From a virus, in the IMG/VR virus record IMGVR_UViG_3300022752_000322, positions 1 through 27,127 of that record: a stretch of 27,127 bases of DNA; one strand, 5' to 3'. A program made the position numbers and the translations under genes. The notes beneath the pieces were generated by a model. The model worked only from the letters and a program-made list of their open reading frames with translations, searched no databases and was not told the DNA's origin. Shown here piece by piece: positions 15,332 to 23,267 of the stretch. Within the stretch, counting starts at the first letter, position 1; each line of letters begins with the position of its first letter.

Positions 15332-16504
15332 TTATGCAGAAATTTTTAGTTTTCTTAAACCTTCGGTTAAAACAACTTTACCACCAGTTCTTTTATAAAC
15401 GATAAATCGTCTTTTACCACTAATTGCCTGAGTGTATGGATCTTCGATTAATTCAAAGTTAACATTATCAACAATAGTGTAGCATTTACGAAAATCGCCA
15501 AGAATAATTGGGAAAGTGCCTGCGGCTACATTCGGCATATCATTAGCTAAAACATAAGGTAAGCCAGCAACAGTGTTCGGCATATCTTTACTACCAATAC
15601 TAGGAACAAATAAATATTGACCATAACTATCTTTTAATGTTCTAATATTGCCGTGTAAAGTTTGTCTATTAAACATCCAAGTTAAATTATAACCTACTGG
15701 TATTTGACCTTGAATAGTATAAAGAGAATCACCAGTTAAAGCTGATGCACTTCCTGAGTTAGTTTCACCAATTCCAGAAGCAGACATTAAACCTTGTGGC
15801 TTAGCAACTCCGTTTCCATTAACAAAAGCCGCACCTTCTAATCTAGCCATATCTTCGGCAATATCAGAAGTAATTTCACTTCTCATATTAAATACAGAAT
15901 CATTAAGAAGCTCATAAGAAATGTCGGTGTAGACCATCATTTTTTCGGCTTTAATAGTTTCTTGACCGTAAGTTGAGTTTGATTGACTTGCAGTTTGCAA
16001 TTCACCTATCCAACCACCAGCGGCTAAACCAGTTCTTGATGGAATTTGAATCTCTTTACGAGTAGTGCTAACAACTCTTGCAACAGAACGAACAGGCGAA
16101 ACTTCGGTAATTTTTTTAATAATTTCGTTTGAATATTCAGCAGGAGACAAATAACCACCAAGAGTATCATCCGATTGACGAAGCAATTTAATCTCAGGGT
16201 TGATTGCCATTTTAACAGCACCTTTAACTAAAAGATCTTCAAAAGTTTTTAGCTCTTGTGTTTTGGCTTGTTTTTCTTCACCACCTAGACCTCTTTTAAG
16301 ATCAGCTTCAAGTGAATTGTATTGCTTTTCTAACTCTTCAATTCTGTTAGCTTTTTCTTGCAGTTCTTTAAATTTAGCTTGATTTTTTGCTTCTTGCGCA
16401 TCAAGTAAAGAGTTGATTTTGGCTTCTTGCTCAGGAGATAATCTTCTAGTTTCATCTCTTAATGCATTTAAGGCCTCTATGTGTTTTTGTTCAAAATCTG
16501 ACAT
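15332..16504 (-). CDS. Major capsid protein, HK97 fold
   Basis: This 390-residue protein builds the head shell. Residues 1-100 are a charged coiled coil (ALRDETRRLSPEQEAKINSL and onward), the delta/scaffold domain that is normally removed by the prohead protease encoded upstream. The mature region starts near residue 105 and shows family phrases: DDTLGGYLSPAEYSNEII, VVSTTRKEIQIPSRTG, the E-loop-adjacent GWIGELQTASQS, YTDISYELLNDS, AAFVNGNGVAKPQGLM, LTWMFNRQTLHGNIRTLKD and VPSIGSKDMPNTVAGLPYVL. It ends GKVVLTEGLRKLKIS. Only 5 nt separate it from the protease gene. Confidence 0.95.
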   Translation of the reverse strand: MSDFEQKHIEALNALRDETRRLSPEQEAKINSLLDAQEAKNQAKFKELQEKANRIEELEKQYNSLEADLKRGLGGEEKQAKTQELKTFEDLLVKGAVKMAINPEIKLLRQSDDTLGGYLSPAEYSNEIIKKITEVSPVRSVARVVSTTRKEIQIPSRTGLAAGGWIGELQTASQSNSTYGQETIKAEKMMVYTDISYELLNDSVFNMRSEITSDIAEDMARLEGAAFVNGNGVAKPQGLMSASGIGETNSGSASALTGDSLYTIQGQIPVGYNLTWMFNRQTLHGNIRTLKDSYGQYLFVPSIGSKDMPNTVAGLPYVLANDMPNVAAGTFPIILGDFRKCYTIVDNVNFELIEDPYTQAISGKRRFIVYKRTGGKVVLTEGLRKLKISA

Positions 16505-16509
16505 ATTGT

Positions 16510-17178
16510 TTATTTTTTTAAATTATTTATAAAATTGTTTAAATCTGTAATGATTTTTTGTTTTGTTGTATCAGCATCTCGCTGATTATCTTGGCCAGCA
16601 TCTCGCTGGCTTGTGAATTCTTTTACTTTGCTTATTAATGTTTTAGCTTCTTTGTTTGAGAAGCCATTATCTGTCAAAGTTTGTTCTATATCCCTTAATG
16701 TTTCAAACGACTTGAAACCAGTTACCTTCGCTTGTGGGTTCATTGCTTTATTTACTAGTGATATTTCAAACAAATTGATTTTTTTCAATAATCTAATTCC
16801 GTCTTTTTTCATCTCATAATCTTCGACAAAGTATCCGATAGACATCTCTTGAATTGATCCAAGTTTTATTTGTGCGATCAAAGAATGCATTCTAGGATCT
16901 ACTTTTGGTAAATTAGCTTTAACAAATAAACCTTTATCGTCTTCATACAATTGAAATGATTTGCCAAGTGGCAACTCATCCATTTTATGAGCCCACAAAA
17001 TAGGCACTTGCGAATTTTTAGTTAGTGAATCAGTAAAAGCACCACGAACCACGACATCGTCGCCATAATCTACATTATTAAAAGTTGATGCATAACCCTC
17101 AAAAACAAAATACTCACTTTCTTCGGTGATTGCTTTTATTTCAAGTGGAAATGATTTTATTTCTTTTTCTATTTTCAC
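16510..17178 (-). CDS. HK97-family prohead protease (S78)
   Basis: The 222-residue serine protease matures the capsid by cleaving the delta domain of the major capsid protein. The core fits family S78: VFEGYASTFNNVDYGDDVVVRGAF, then PILWAHKMDELPLG with likely catalytic His64, then LGSIQEMSIGYF with likely catalytic Ser113, and the NLFEISLVNKAMNPQA motif. The start is GTG at 17178-17176; no ATG lies nearby before the conserved core. Residues 191-203 near the C-terminus contain a duplicated QRDA(G/D) phrase encoded by two GC-rich hairpin repeats. The gene is downstream of a 87-nt gap that also carries a plus-strand promoter. Confidence 0.93.
   Translation of the reverse strand: MKIEKEIKSFPLEIKAITEESEYFVFEGYASTFNNVDYGDDVVVRGAFTDSLTKNSQVPILWAHKMDELPLGKSFQLYEDDKGLFVKANLPKVDPRMHSLIAQIKLGSIQEMSIGYFVEDYEMKKDGIRLLKKINLFEISLVNKAMNPQAKVTGFKSFETLRDIEQTLTDNGFSNKEAKTLISKVKEFTSQRDAGQDNQRDADTTKQKIITDLNNFINNLKK
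16572..16610. repeat. Two-copy hairpin microrepeat within the protease gene
   Basis: CAGCATCTCGCTG occurs at 16572-16584 and again at 16596-16608. Each copy is an inverted repeat (CAGC, ATCTC loop, GCTG). The second extends to a 6-bp stem GCCAGC/GCTGGC at 16594-16610. The repeats are GC-rich against an AT-rich gene and encode the repeated QRDA residues. Confidence 0.7.
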
Positions 17179-17200
17179 AATTAAAAAATGTTAATTTGTA

Positions 17201-17228
17201 TTGACAATAATTTGTATATCTTTAAATT
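17201..17228 (+). promoter_or_regulatory. Sigma70-type promoter for the plus-strand gene at 17266
   Basis: TTGACA (17201-17206) and TAAATT (17223-17228) are 16 nt apart, about 37 nt before the ATG. Imperfect TTTAAAT/ATTTAAA arms flank the expected start site (17221-17248). Confidence 0.6.
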
Positions 17229-17265
17229 TATATTGTTTTATATTTAAAAATCATTATAAAAAACT

Positions 17266-17553
17266 ATGAATATTAACATTAATATTAAATTTAACGGCTC
17301 TTATTTATTTTTTAGATGGGTTTTGCAACACTATAAAAAGCAATTACCTTATAACGGCGAGATTAAGCAGTTTGCGATTGAAAACAATTACTGCCCTAAG
17401 ATATGCGACCAGTGGAGGAATTATGGAGTTGGTTATAGAGTTTGGAATTTACTATATAAAGACTTGATTATTAGTTTTTTGATGGGTAAAATAGATAATC
17501 CAAATATTTATGAGCTTGAAAAAAAATTTTTAGGCTTAAAACAAAAAAAATAA
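17266..17553 (+). CDS. Plus-strand moron-like small protein, unknown function
   Basis: A 95-residue protein inserted between the protease and MuF genes on the strand opposite to the late operon. It is basic and aromatic (RWVLQHYKKQLPY, NNYCPKICDQWRNYG, VWNLLYKDLIISFL), with two Cys four residues apart but no further metal ligands visible, and no membrane helix or signal. It has its own TTGACA promoter and an AAAAAACT leader before the ATG, and ends tail-to-tail one base from the stop of the MuF gene. Independent transcription inside a structural operon is typical of morons carrying host-interaction or superinfection functions. I do not recognise the family. Confidence 0.65.
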   Translation: MNININIKFNGSYLFFRWVLQHYKKQLPYNGEIKQFAIENNYCPKICDQWRNYGVGYRVWNLLYKDLIISFLMGKIDNPNIYELEKKFLGLKQKK

Positions 17554-17554
17554 T

Positions 17555-18715
17555 TTACTTATCTTTGTATCTTTCCCAAATATTAGTAGACCAAGTCCTG
17601 CCTGCATCACCTCCCCATAAATCCCAAGCAATTCGCCAAGTTGTAGGTTCGCCATCCCTAAACTCATAATGAGTTGAACGATAATTACCGTGCCTAGAAA
17701 AAAAAGAATACATTCTTTTAACTGTCGATAGTGTTAAATTCTCTCTATTTTTTAATTGATTAGCTCTTTTAACTCCAACAGCTGTTCCACCCCTGCCATA
17801 TTTTCGCCTCCATTCTAAGGCTCTTGCTCCTGCTGTTGCCATCGCTTCGGTAGGCTTGAAAGTTTCGGTTGCTTTTGCTTCAAACGATTTTTTACCAAAC
17901 TTATTAGAATAATCTGCGATACAACGACAGCCAATTGACTCCTCGGCTGGCAAGTTAGGATCTCTTGGGAATTTTGCACTACTTCCGCCAACTAAAAAAT
18001 TATCATTAACATTGACCTGTTGAAAATCGGCTTGTGCATGTGTTATTCTAGTTCTTTTATCAAGCAAAGCGACCCAAGTTTTAAGCACTTCAATTGGCTT
18101 GCCGTCAATTTCTAATTGTGTATCGTCTATAAGCTCGCCCTCTTCTTGCCTAGTCCAGCTTTCGGTTAAACCAACAACTTGTGAGGCGATTAATTGAGTT
18201 CTTGCTTCGCTTTTATCAAGTAAGTTTATTTTAATATTTCTAGCAATAATAATCCACTCAGGCAAAGCTTTTTGGTTGTTAAACTTAATCTCTTCTTGTG
18301 ATATAGCTAACAATATTTCTTTTGTATTTGTTTCGGTTATATATTTTGCTTGTCTTTCACTTTCATTGGCAATAAAAAATGTAGCAGACTCTTGAAACTG
18401 TGTATTGACTTCTTTTAATTTTTCTTTTGCTTTTGGATCTGTAATGTCTTTTGTTTCAAAATCAATGCCAAAGTTTAAGCCTTTTTGTTGCAAGTCTTCT
18501 CGCAAGGCAAAGCCAAACTCTTTTACTGTTTTTCGCATTATATCTCTAATCTCTTTTAAAAACTCTGGGTAATAATTATTTGCCAACTCACTAGAATTTA
18601 TATTGCCATTTTTACGATAGATATTTTCAGCATCATTTGCCATATGTTTAAATATAGCCTTGATTTTAGGTATAGAATTGGCTTCTAACTTTCTTTTGCG
18701 AACATCAATTTCCAT
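17555..18715 (-). CDS. MuF-like minor head protein with C-terminal GRGGT/WGGD domain
   Basis: A 386-residue head morphogenesis protein. Residues 120-266 carry the Mu F (SPP1 gp7-like) domain, seen as LTESWTRQEE, KTWVALLDKRTRITHAQAD and the closing GCRCIAD. Such proteins bind the portal inside the head and are needed for assembly or ejection. Residues about 286-386 are a separate domain: AGARALEWRRKYGRGGTAVG, SLTLSTVKRM-like LTLSTVKRMYSFFSRH, and GEPTTWRIAWDLWGGDAGRTW. This motif block is a recurrent module in phage head proteins and proteases of proteobacterial phages, with no function that I know. The gene overlaps the portal gene by 11 nt. Confidence 0.85.
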   Translation of the reverse strand: MEIDVRKRKLEANSIPKIKAIFKHMANDAENIYRKNGNINSSELANNYYPEFLKEIRDIMRKTVKEFGFALREDLQQKGLNFGIDFETKDITDPKAKEKLKEVNTQFQESATFFIANESERQAKYITETNTKEILLAISQEEIKFNNQKALPEWIIIARNIKINLLDKSEARTQLIASQVVGLTESWTRQEEGELIDDTQLEIDGKPIEVLKTWVALLDKRTRITHAQADFQQVNVNDNFLVGGSSAKFPRDPNLPAEESIGCRCIADYSNKFGKKSFEAKATETFKPTEAMATAGARALEWRRKYGRGGTAVGVKRANQLKNRENLTLSTVKRMYSFFSRHGNYRSTHYEFRDGEPTTWRIAWDLWGGDAGRTWSTNIWERYKDK

Positions 18716-20066
18716 AATATTCTTTTGCTTTTAATTCTATATACTCATCACTATAAAATCTTCCACCATCTTGTTTTTGTTGAGATTTCATTATTCTTAT
18801 AAACTCGCTTTTTGCCATAGGCTCATCTCTATTATCTTCAGTGTTTATGTCTTCGCCTACTGGCACTAGATTAGCTGGCTTATATATAGTATCACCACCT
18901 TTTATTGCTTCATAGCCAATCATTGCTCTAATTTCATTATCACTTAATACACCAGTTTGGCTGGCTATTTTTGCATTCTCGAATTTTCTTGTTTCAAGAG
19001 CCTCAATTGCCGATTCATCAAAAGAATATTCTAACTCTTCCGTGCCTGCATATCTTGTAAGTAATTTTGCAGATAAAAATTTTAATAATCTTTTAAGGAC
19101 TGGTATTACAGCATTATCATAATAAGCATATTTAGAAGCATCCATATTAGAAAATGTCATATTATTCGAGTTAACCATTGGCAACGGTATTTTTAGAGCA
19201 TTGTAGATTGATTCCGTCACTGATTTTTTGAGTTGTGGGAAGTCCATATCTTTTATTGATAGTGATAATTGTTTCCAGTCAAAATCACCGCCTAAAAAGA
19301 CCATTTCACCAGCATTTTGTGAGCCAGCTAGTTTTTGTTTCATTAAATCTTTTATTTTATCGATTTGTTCAGGCTGTAATTCATTTGTGCCCTTGTGAGT
19401 TAACATCCCACTTGGTCTTGCACCATTTTTAAGTAAAGAATAATTGTGTATTGATGCAGTAACGAACTGTGCGATTTCTAATTGACAGCCAATAAAGGCA
19501 CTACAACCTACTAGATTGGTTGATGAGAATTTAGGGTTGAAACTTCGCAAGTGTATCAATTCATTTTGCCTTGCATCAATAAATCTTTTTTTTGCATCTC
19601 TTTTATATATTGTCGAATTAATAGCAGTTGACACTGTATATTCTCCCATATATCCATCAGAGCCAGCCAAAATTGTTATGTCTGTTGGCTTGATAGTATT
19701 TATTTCTATTGGCAGTGTTTCACCTATTATATTTATGTATGCATTTCCAGTTAATAAATAATAACTTGCAATCTCTTTAATAAATAATTGGGGGTCAGTA
19801 AAGGGGTTAGGGTTTTTAAGAATATCGAGGGCTTTATGTTTGTAAATAAAGTCGCCAGTTTTTTTATTCTTTAAAACAATATCAATTGAGCTTATCGAAT
19901 CACTTATTAGATTAGTTGCGGTAAATACAGGGCAAGCATCATAAAAATAATTAATAAAGGCACTAGCACTATTATTGGAACTATATTCTTGATTAAGAAA
20001 GTTAAATGCAAACCAGTCTTGCATTCGATAGCTTTTTTTCTCTTGTTTTTTTTTAAAGAATAACAT
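18705..20066 (-). CDS. Portal protein, HK97 family
   Basis: The 453-residue portal forms the dodecameric DNA channel at the head vertex. Typical HK97-portal segments are ACPVFTATNLISDSISSIDI near residue 50, LLTGNAYINIIGE, LIHLRSFNPKF, SIHNYSLLKNGARPSGMLTH, MVFLGGDFDWKQLSLSIKDM, and PLPMVNSNNMTFSNMDASKY. The C-terminal part includes GVLSDNEIRAMIGYEAIKGG and ends with a basic tail. Its ATG at 20066 follows a 68-nt gap with a CATAGTTT element; no Shine-Dalgarno sequence is evident. The stop overlaps the MuF gene. Confidence 0.93.
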   Translation of the reverse strand: MLFFKKKQEKKSYRMQDWFAFNFLNQEYSSNNSASAFINYFYDACPVFTATNLISDSISSIDIVLKNKKTGDFIYKHKALDILKNPNPFTDPQLFIKEIASYYLLTGNAYINIIGETLPIEINTIKPTDITILAGSDGYMGEYTVSTAINSTIYKRDAKKRFIDARQNELIHLRSFNPKFSSTNLVGCSAFIGCQLEIAQFVTASIHNYSLLKNGARPSGMLTHKGTNELQPEQIDKIKDLMKQKLAGSQNAGEMVFLGGDFDWKQLSLSIKDMDFPQLKKSVTESIYNALKIPLPMVNSNNMTFSNMDASKYAYYDNAVIPVLKRLLKFLSAKLLTRYAGTEELEYSFDESAIEALETRKFENAKIASQTGVLSDNEIRAMIGYEAIKGGDTIYKPANLVPVGEDINTEDNRDEPMAKSEFIRIMKSQQKQDGGRFYSDEYIELKAKEYYGN

Positions 20067-20099
20067 TTTGATAAAATATTTTTTTAAATAAAAATTAGT

Positions 20100-20135
20100 T
20101 TTTTTTTATAAAAAGTCATTAAAAAAAACTATGAT
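20100..20135. promoter_or_regulatory. CATAGTTT/AAACTATG element between terminase and portal genes
   Basis: In the 68-nt gap between the large terminase stop and the portal start, the plus strand reads AAAAAAAACTATGATT, matching the leader-start sequence of plus-strand genes at 4533 and 17266. Here the ATG opens only nine codons. On the minus strand the CATAGTTT element lies 65 nt before the portal ATG. Confidence 0.35.
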
Positions 20136-22585
20136 TAAAAGGCATAAAACTCTTTTTTAACAAATAATGCAATTTTACAAGCATCAATTAAAGTGTCAAC
20201 AAAATCATCGTGTGCAGATTGATTAAATGATAACAACTCCTCAACAATATCGTTAAAATTTTCTATGCAATTATTTAAAATAACATTAGGATCGCTAGAA
20301 TTTAAGCAAGGTATTATATTATTAGCTCGCATAACTTTATCACCATCTCTTGGCAGTGTTTGTTTAATCATTGCCTCGCTAGGCACTGGCAAACCATCCT
20401 TTCTATATTGTTGCAATAAGTAAGTTCCGTGTGCTTTATCTTCAATCCATATATAACGGAAGCCATATTGTATTTTTGGCATAATCCAAGGTCTTATCCA
20501 ACTATCAATCTCTACCGAATTTATTTTTTTTCTTTTAACATCTATTAGATACAATTTTTTATTTAGAACTCCCCAGTAGCTAAAACAAGTAAAATCATTA
20601 TGTTGTTTGTCTTTATAAGCCAAGTCGGCAGTTATAAAAGTGTAATCATATTTAGATGGCAAGTTATTGGTAAATATGAAACAATCTCTTTTAAATAGGG
20701 CACCGCTTGACAAAATAGGGCTTTGTTGGTATTGTGATAAAAACATAAACTCATTTTTTTGCAACTCTTGTAGGCGGTCTTGTGTATATTGCGAAGGTAA
20801 TTGACACACTCCATCGACTACAAGTGGCATTTTAAGTAGCTCGAATTTATATTTATCTAATAAAAAGCCTGACATGTCTTCAAGATGCAATCTTTGTTGT
20901 ATGTTGATAATAGGCACTTCGCTATCATTAAGCCTACTTAATAAAGTCTCTTCGAAGTATATTTTAACCTTGTTTCTGCGAACTTGTGAGTAAATGTCGG
21001 AGGGCTTATTTCCGTCATCTAGTATTAGGCCGCCCGAAAACTCTTTTGCTCCTCGAATGCCACAATTATGAACTAATACTTGACTATTATTTATAAAAAA
21101 GTTATTATAGTCTTTTATGGTTAAACAATAACTTGATTCAAAATGATTACTATTGATAATATCGACTATTTTCCTATTCCCTCTTTTAAAGAATACTTTA
21201 TTAGTAAGTGTGGTAAAGTTTTTACTAATATTAAAAAGAGACTGCTTAAACCTTGCCTTGACAAAAAAGGATATTACTACATTAGCCTTAAATGTATAAA
21301 AACTAATAAATCTGTAAAACATAGAATTCACAGGCTGGTTTGTTTGACTTTTATTGGCAAGCCTAATGGATTGGTAGTAAGGCATCTTAACGGGAATTCT
21401 AAAGACAATAGATTGGAAAATCTTGCTTATGGAACTCAATCCGATAACGAACAAGATAGCATAAAACACGGCACTCATTATAGAAACACTAAATTTACAA
21501 TTGAGCAAGTAAGACAAATAGCAAGTGACAAAAGACCATATAAAGAGATAGCAAAAGAGTTTGGAACTGCGAGAAATTATGTTTCTGATATTAAATCTGG
21601 CATTTTTTGGGGTAGAGAGACCGAAGGTATTAGGTATCGAAGAGGTAGAGTTGGGGCAAATCCTCTTCAAGAAAGATTCACCAAGGAACAAATTCAATTT
21701 ATTATTGATAAAAATAATTCTAGAAAAACAATTTTTGAAAAATACGGAATAACAATTCACATTATTAAAAGCATTAGAAAAAAGTTTAAAACCAATTTTT
21801 AAATCTTTTGCCTCTATTTCTTTTCCATTTTCTAGATAAAAAATATGGTCTGGAGTTGCATTAATAATCTCATCATTATCTAACTTTATTTTTAAAAATG
21901 GCGAAATTTCGTTTTTTACAAATCTTTCAATCTCTTTAAGCTCTCTTTTTTGTTTTTTAAAGTTATATGCCCAAACTTTAATTTTTAGCTTATTTTCTAC
22001 AATATAGCCTAATTTTAAATAACCATTTTCTGTTAAAATTAAAGTATCATAATCAAAACAACCAAAACCTGTAATCTGACCACCAATAGATGAAAACAAT
22101 ACAACTCCACCATCGGCAGTAGTTATTTTTCTACTAGAAAAAGTAGGCTTGCCAGTCTCTTCTTGTATATAAGATTGCCAAAACTCATCAATAGGCTGAA
22201 CCTCTTGTGCCTCTTCTTTTATGCCATTATTATACATAGCTAAATAAACTGGGTTTGTTAAAATATTAGCTAAATCTCTTGATATATCGTTTAGTAATGC
22301 TTGCGAATAACTAGTATAAATAAAGTTAGCCTTGGGGTTTGTGGCCAGTGTATAAGCTATAAAATATCTAGCAACTGTTGTTTTAGCCGATCTAGGGCAT
22401 ATATTGATATTCAATCTTTTATGCTTTAAATCATAGACATCTTGGAAGGCTTGCAATAATTTAGGGTGCAATGGTTCTTTTATAAACTTTCTGCCTTCAA
22501 TCAATCGAAACATATATAAAAACCAAGTTTCAAAACCTTTCTTATGAAGTAGCTGTCCAAAGTATTGAGGGTTTTTAATCTGCAT
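20135..22585 (-). CDS. Terminase large subunit, interrupted by an intein
   Basis: The 816-residue precursor is a packaging ATPase/nuclease that would be 484 residues after splicing. The N-extein (1-175) has a Walker A-like [13 protein letters not shown] (63-75), the [11 protein letters not shown] motif and then the intein. The C-extein (508-816) begins [10 protein letters not shown], has Walker B GLILDD (519-524), [24 protein letters not shown]-type motor residues (for example QRLH), and an RNaseH-like nuclease with TADLAY (Asp654), WIEDKAHG (Asp716) and HDDFVDTL (Asp793/794/797). It is the only large terminase here, so the intein must splice for packaging. It overlaps the small terminase gene by 11 nt. 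Confidence 0.95.
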   Translation of the reverse strand: MQIKNPQYFGQLLHKKGFETWFLYMFRLIEGRKFIKEPLHPKLLQAFQDVYDLKHKRLNINICPRSAKTTVARYFIAYTLATNPKANFIYTSYSQALLNDISRDLANILTNPVYLAMYNNGIKEEAQEVQPIDEFWQSYIQEETGKPTFSSRKITTADGGVVLFSSIGGQITGFGCFDYDTLILTENGYLKLGYIVENKLKIKVWAYNFKKQKRELKEIERFVKNEISPFLKIKLDNDEIINATPDHIFYLENGKEIEAKDLKIGFKLFSNAFNNVNCYSVFFKNCFSRIIFINNKLNLFLGESFLKRICPNSTSSIPNTFGLSTPKNARFNIRNIISRSSKLFCYLFIWSFVTCYLSYLLNCKFSVSIMSAVFYAILFVIGLSSISKIFQSIVFRIPVKMPYYQSIRLANKSQTNQPVNSMFYRFISFYTFKANVVISFFVKARFKQSLFNISKNFTTLTNKVFFKRGNRKIVDIINSNHFESSYCLTIKDYNNFFINNSQVLVHNCGIRGAKEFSGGLILDDGNKPSDIYSQVRRNKVKIYFEETLLSRLNDSEVPIINIQQRLHLEDMSGFLLDKYKFELLKMPLVVDGVCQLPSQYTQDRLQELQKNEFMFLSQYQQSPILSSGALFKRDCFIFTNNLPSKYDYTFITADLAYKDKQHNDFTCFSYWGVLNKKLYLIDVKRKKINSVEIDSWIRPWIMPKIQYGFRYIWIEDKAHGTYLLQQYRKDGLPVPSEAMIKQTLPRDGDKVMRANNIIPCLNSSDPNVILNNCIENFNDIVEELLSFNQSAHDDFVDTLIDACKIALFVKKEFYAF
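21065..22060 (-). mobile_element. Intein within the large terminase (332 residues)
   Basis: Residues 176-507 have intein splicing blocks. Block A is [18 protein letters not shown] with Cys1. Block B is [14 protein letters not shown] with the TxxH motif, followed by [15 protein letters not shown] (normally A..LK.GD.l). Blocks F and G are [15 protein letters not shown] and QVLVHN with the terminal His-Asn, followed by Cys as +1 residue. Insertion is between GFG and CGIRG, just before Walker B, a conserved nucleotide-binding site of the kind inteins favour. Between the blocks, residues 262-481 contain no LAGLIDADG or HNH motif; they are the antisense translation of a separate plus-strand endonuclease gene. 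Without that overlap the splicing domain is about 112 residues. Confidence 0.93.
21143..21802 (+). CDS. NUMOD4/HNH homing endonuclease nested antisense in the intein
   Basis: A complete 219-residue gene on the strand opposite to the terminase. Residues 9-30 form a NUMOD4-like motif ([21 protein letters not shown]). Residues 58-105 form an HNH nuclease: [17 protein letters not shown] with His63, then [20 protein letters not shown] with His81 and Asn93, then TQSDNEQDS. Two helix-turn-helix-like DNA-binding regions follow ([10 protein letters not shown]...[10 protein letters not shown], 118-152; [10 protein letters not shown]...[10 protein letters not shown], 179-214). It lies wholly inside the intein and in exact codon register with it. 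Its 11 Leu and 12 Ser codons include no TTA, CTA or TCA. It would cut intein-less terminase alleles to spread the intein; that activity is inferred from the family. Confidence 0.92.
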   Translation: MITIDNIDYFPIPSFKEYFISKCGKVFTNIKKRLLKPCLDKKGYYYISLKCIKTNKSVKHRIHRLVCLTFIGKPNGLVVRHLNGNSKDNRLENLAYGTQSDNEQDSIKHGTHYRNTKFTIEQVRQIASDKRPYKEIAKEFGTARNYVSDIKSGIFWGRETEGIRYRRGRVGANPLQERFTKEQIQFIIDKNNSRKTIFEKYGITIHIIKSIRKKFKTNF

Positions 22586-23243
22586 CTTCTATAATTTTAT
22601 TTATATGCTGTTCGTATGCTTCTTTCTCTTCTTTTTCAATATAAACCACTTTTGATTGTATCTGCCCTGAGTGTTCGGTTTCGGTCTTTAAACTAAACTC
22701 ATCTTTTGCCTTTCTTTCTGCATACCATTTAGCGGTTGAAACATCGCCTTCATCTAATGCTTTATTGATTACAAGGATTGATTTAATTAGCGGTTTTTTT
22801 TGTAATGTTTTGCAATGGTCTAAAAAGCCTTCCGTTGCATCACAATAGTTATAATAAGTCTGTTTTGATATATCAGCCCAAATGCAAGCATTATCAATGC
22901 TAAATCCCTTTGCAAAGCCCTCTTCTAATTTTGCAATAACATCAGGCGTCATTGATGATGGTCTTCCAGCTTTTATTTTTTCTTTTCTTATAATAACTTT
23001 AGCAGGTTTTTTTTTAACTTTTTCAAGTTTTTGTTTGTTAATAATATTTTTACATTTGATAATAAAGGCAGGTTTTCTTTTGCCTTGGTTGATATAAGTG
23101 CCTCTAGATATACCAACAACTTTACAAGCTTCGGTAATTGTCTTTCCCTCTTCTAGTGCATTATAAAAGATTTGCTCTTTTTCCTCTGTCAAAGCTATTA
23201 AGTGTTTATTAATTTCTTTCTTAACTATTTTTCTTTTTGGCAT
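22575..23243 (-). CDS. Terminase small subunit-like DNA-binding protein
   Basis: The 222-residue protein precedes and overlaps the large terminase gene by 11 nt. It contains two helix-turn-helix-like segments: ITEACKVVGISRGTYIN (about 35-51) and, after a Lys-rich linker, a GRPSSMTPDVIAKLEEGFAK start followed by SIDNACIWADISKQTYYNY. Further on, STAKWYAERKAKDEFS is a phrase typical of phage small terminases that recognise packaging sites. A basic N-terminus (PKRKIVKKEINK) could aid DNA binding. Its promoter and a GC-rich cos-like island lie just upstream, as expected for the first late gene. The product is longer than many TerS proteins, owing to the duplicated HTH. Confidence 0.82.
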   Translation of the reverse strand: MPKRKIVKKEINKHLIALTEEKEQIFYNALEEGKTITEACKVVGISRGTYINQGKRKPAFIIKCKNIINKQKLEKVKKKPAKVIIRKEKIKAGRPSSMTPDVIAKLEEGFAKGFSIDNACIWADISKQTYYNYCDATEGFLDHCKTLQKKPLIKSILVINKALDEGDVSTAKWYAERKAKDEFSLKTETEHSGQIQSKVVYIEKEEKEAYEQHINKIIEDAD

Positions 23244-23267
23244 ATTATTTTAAGTTTTTTTTAAATT

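Noticed and set aside
21065-22060. Group I or group II intron in the terminase gene
   Set aside because: The reading frame is continuous through the insertion and has intein blocks A, B, F and G with Cys1 and terminal His-Asn; this supports protein splicing, not RNA splicing.
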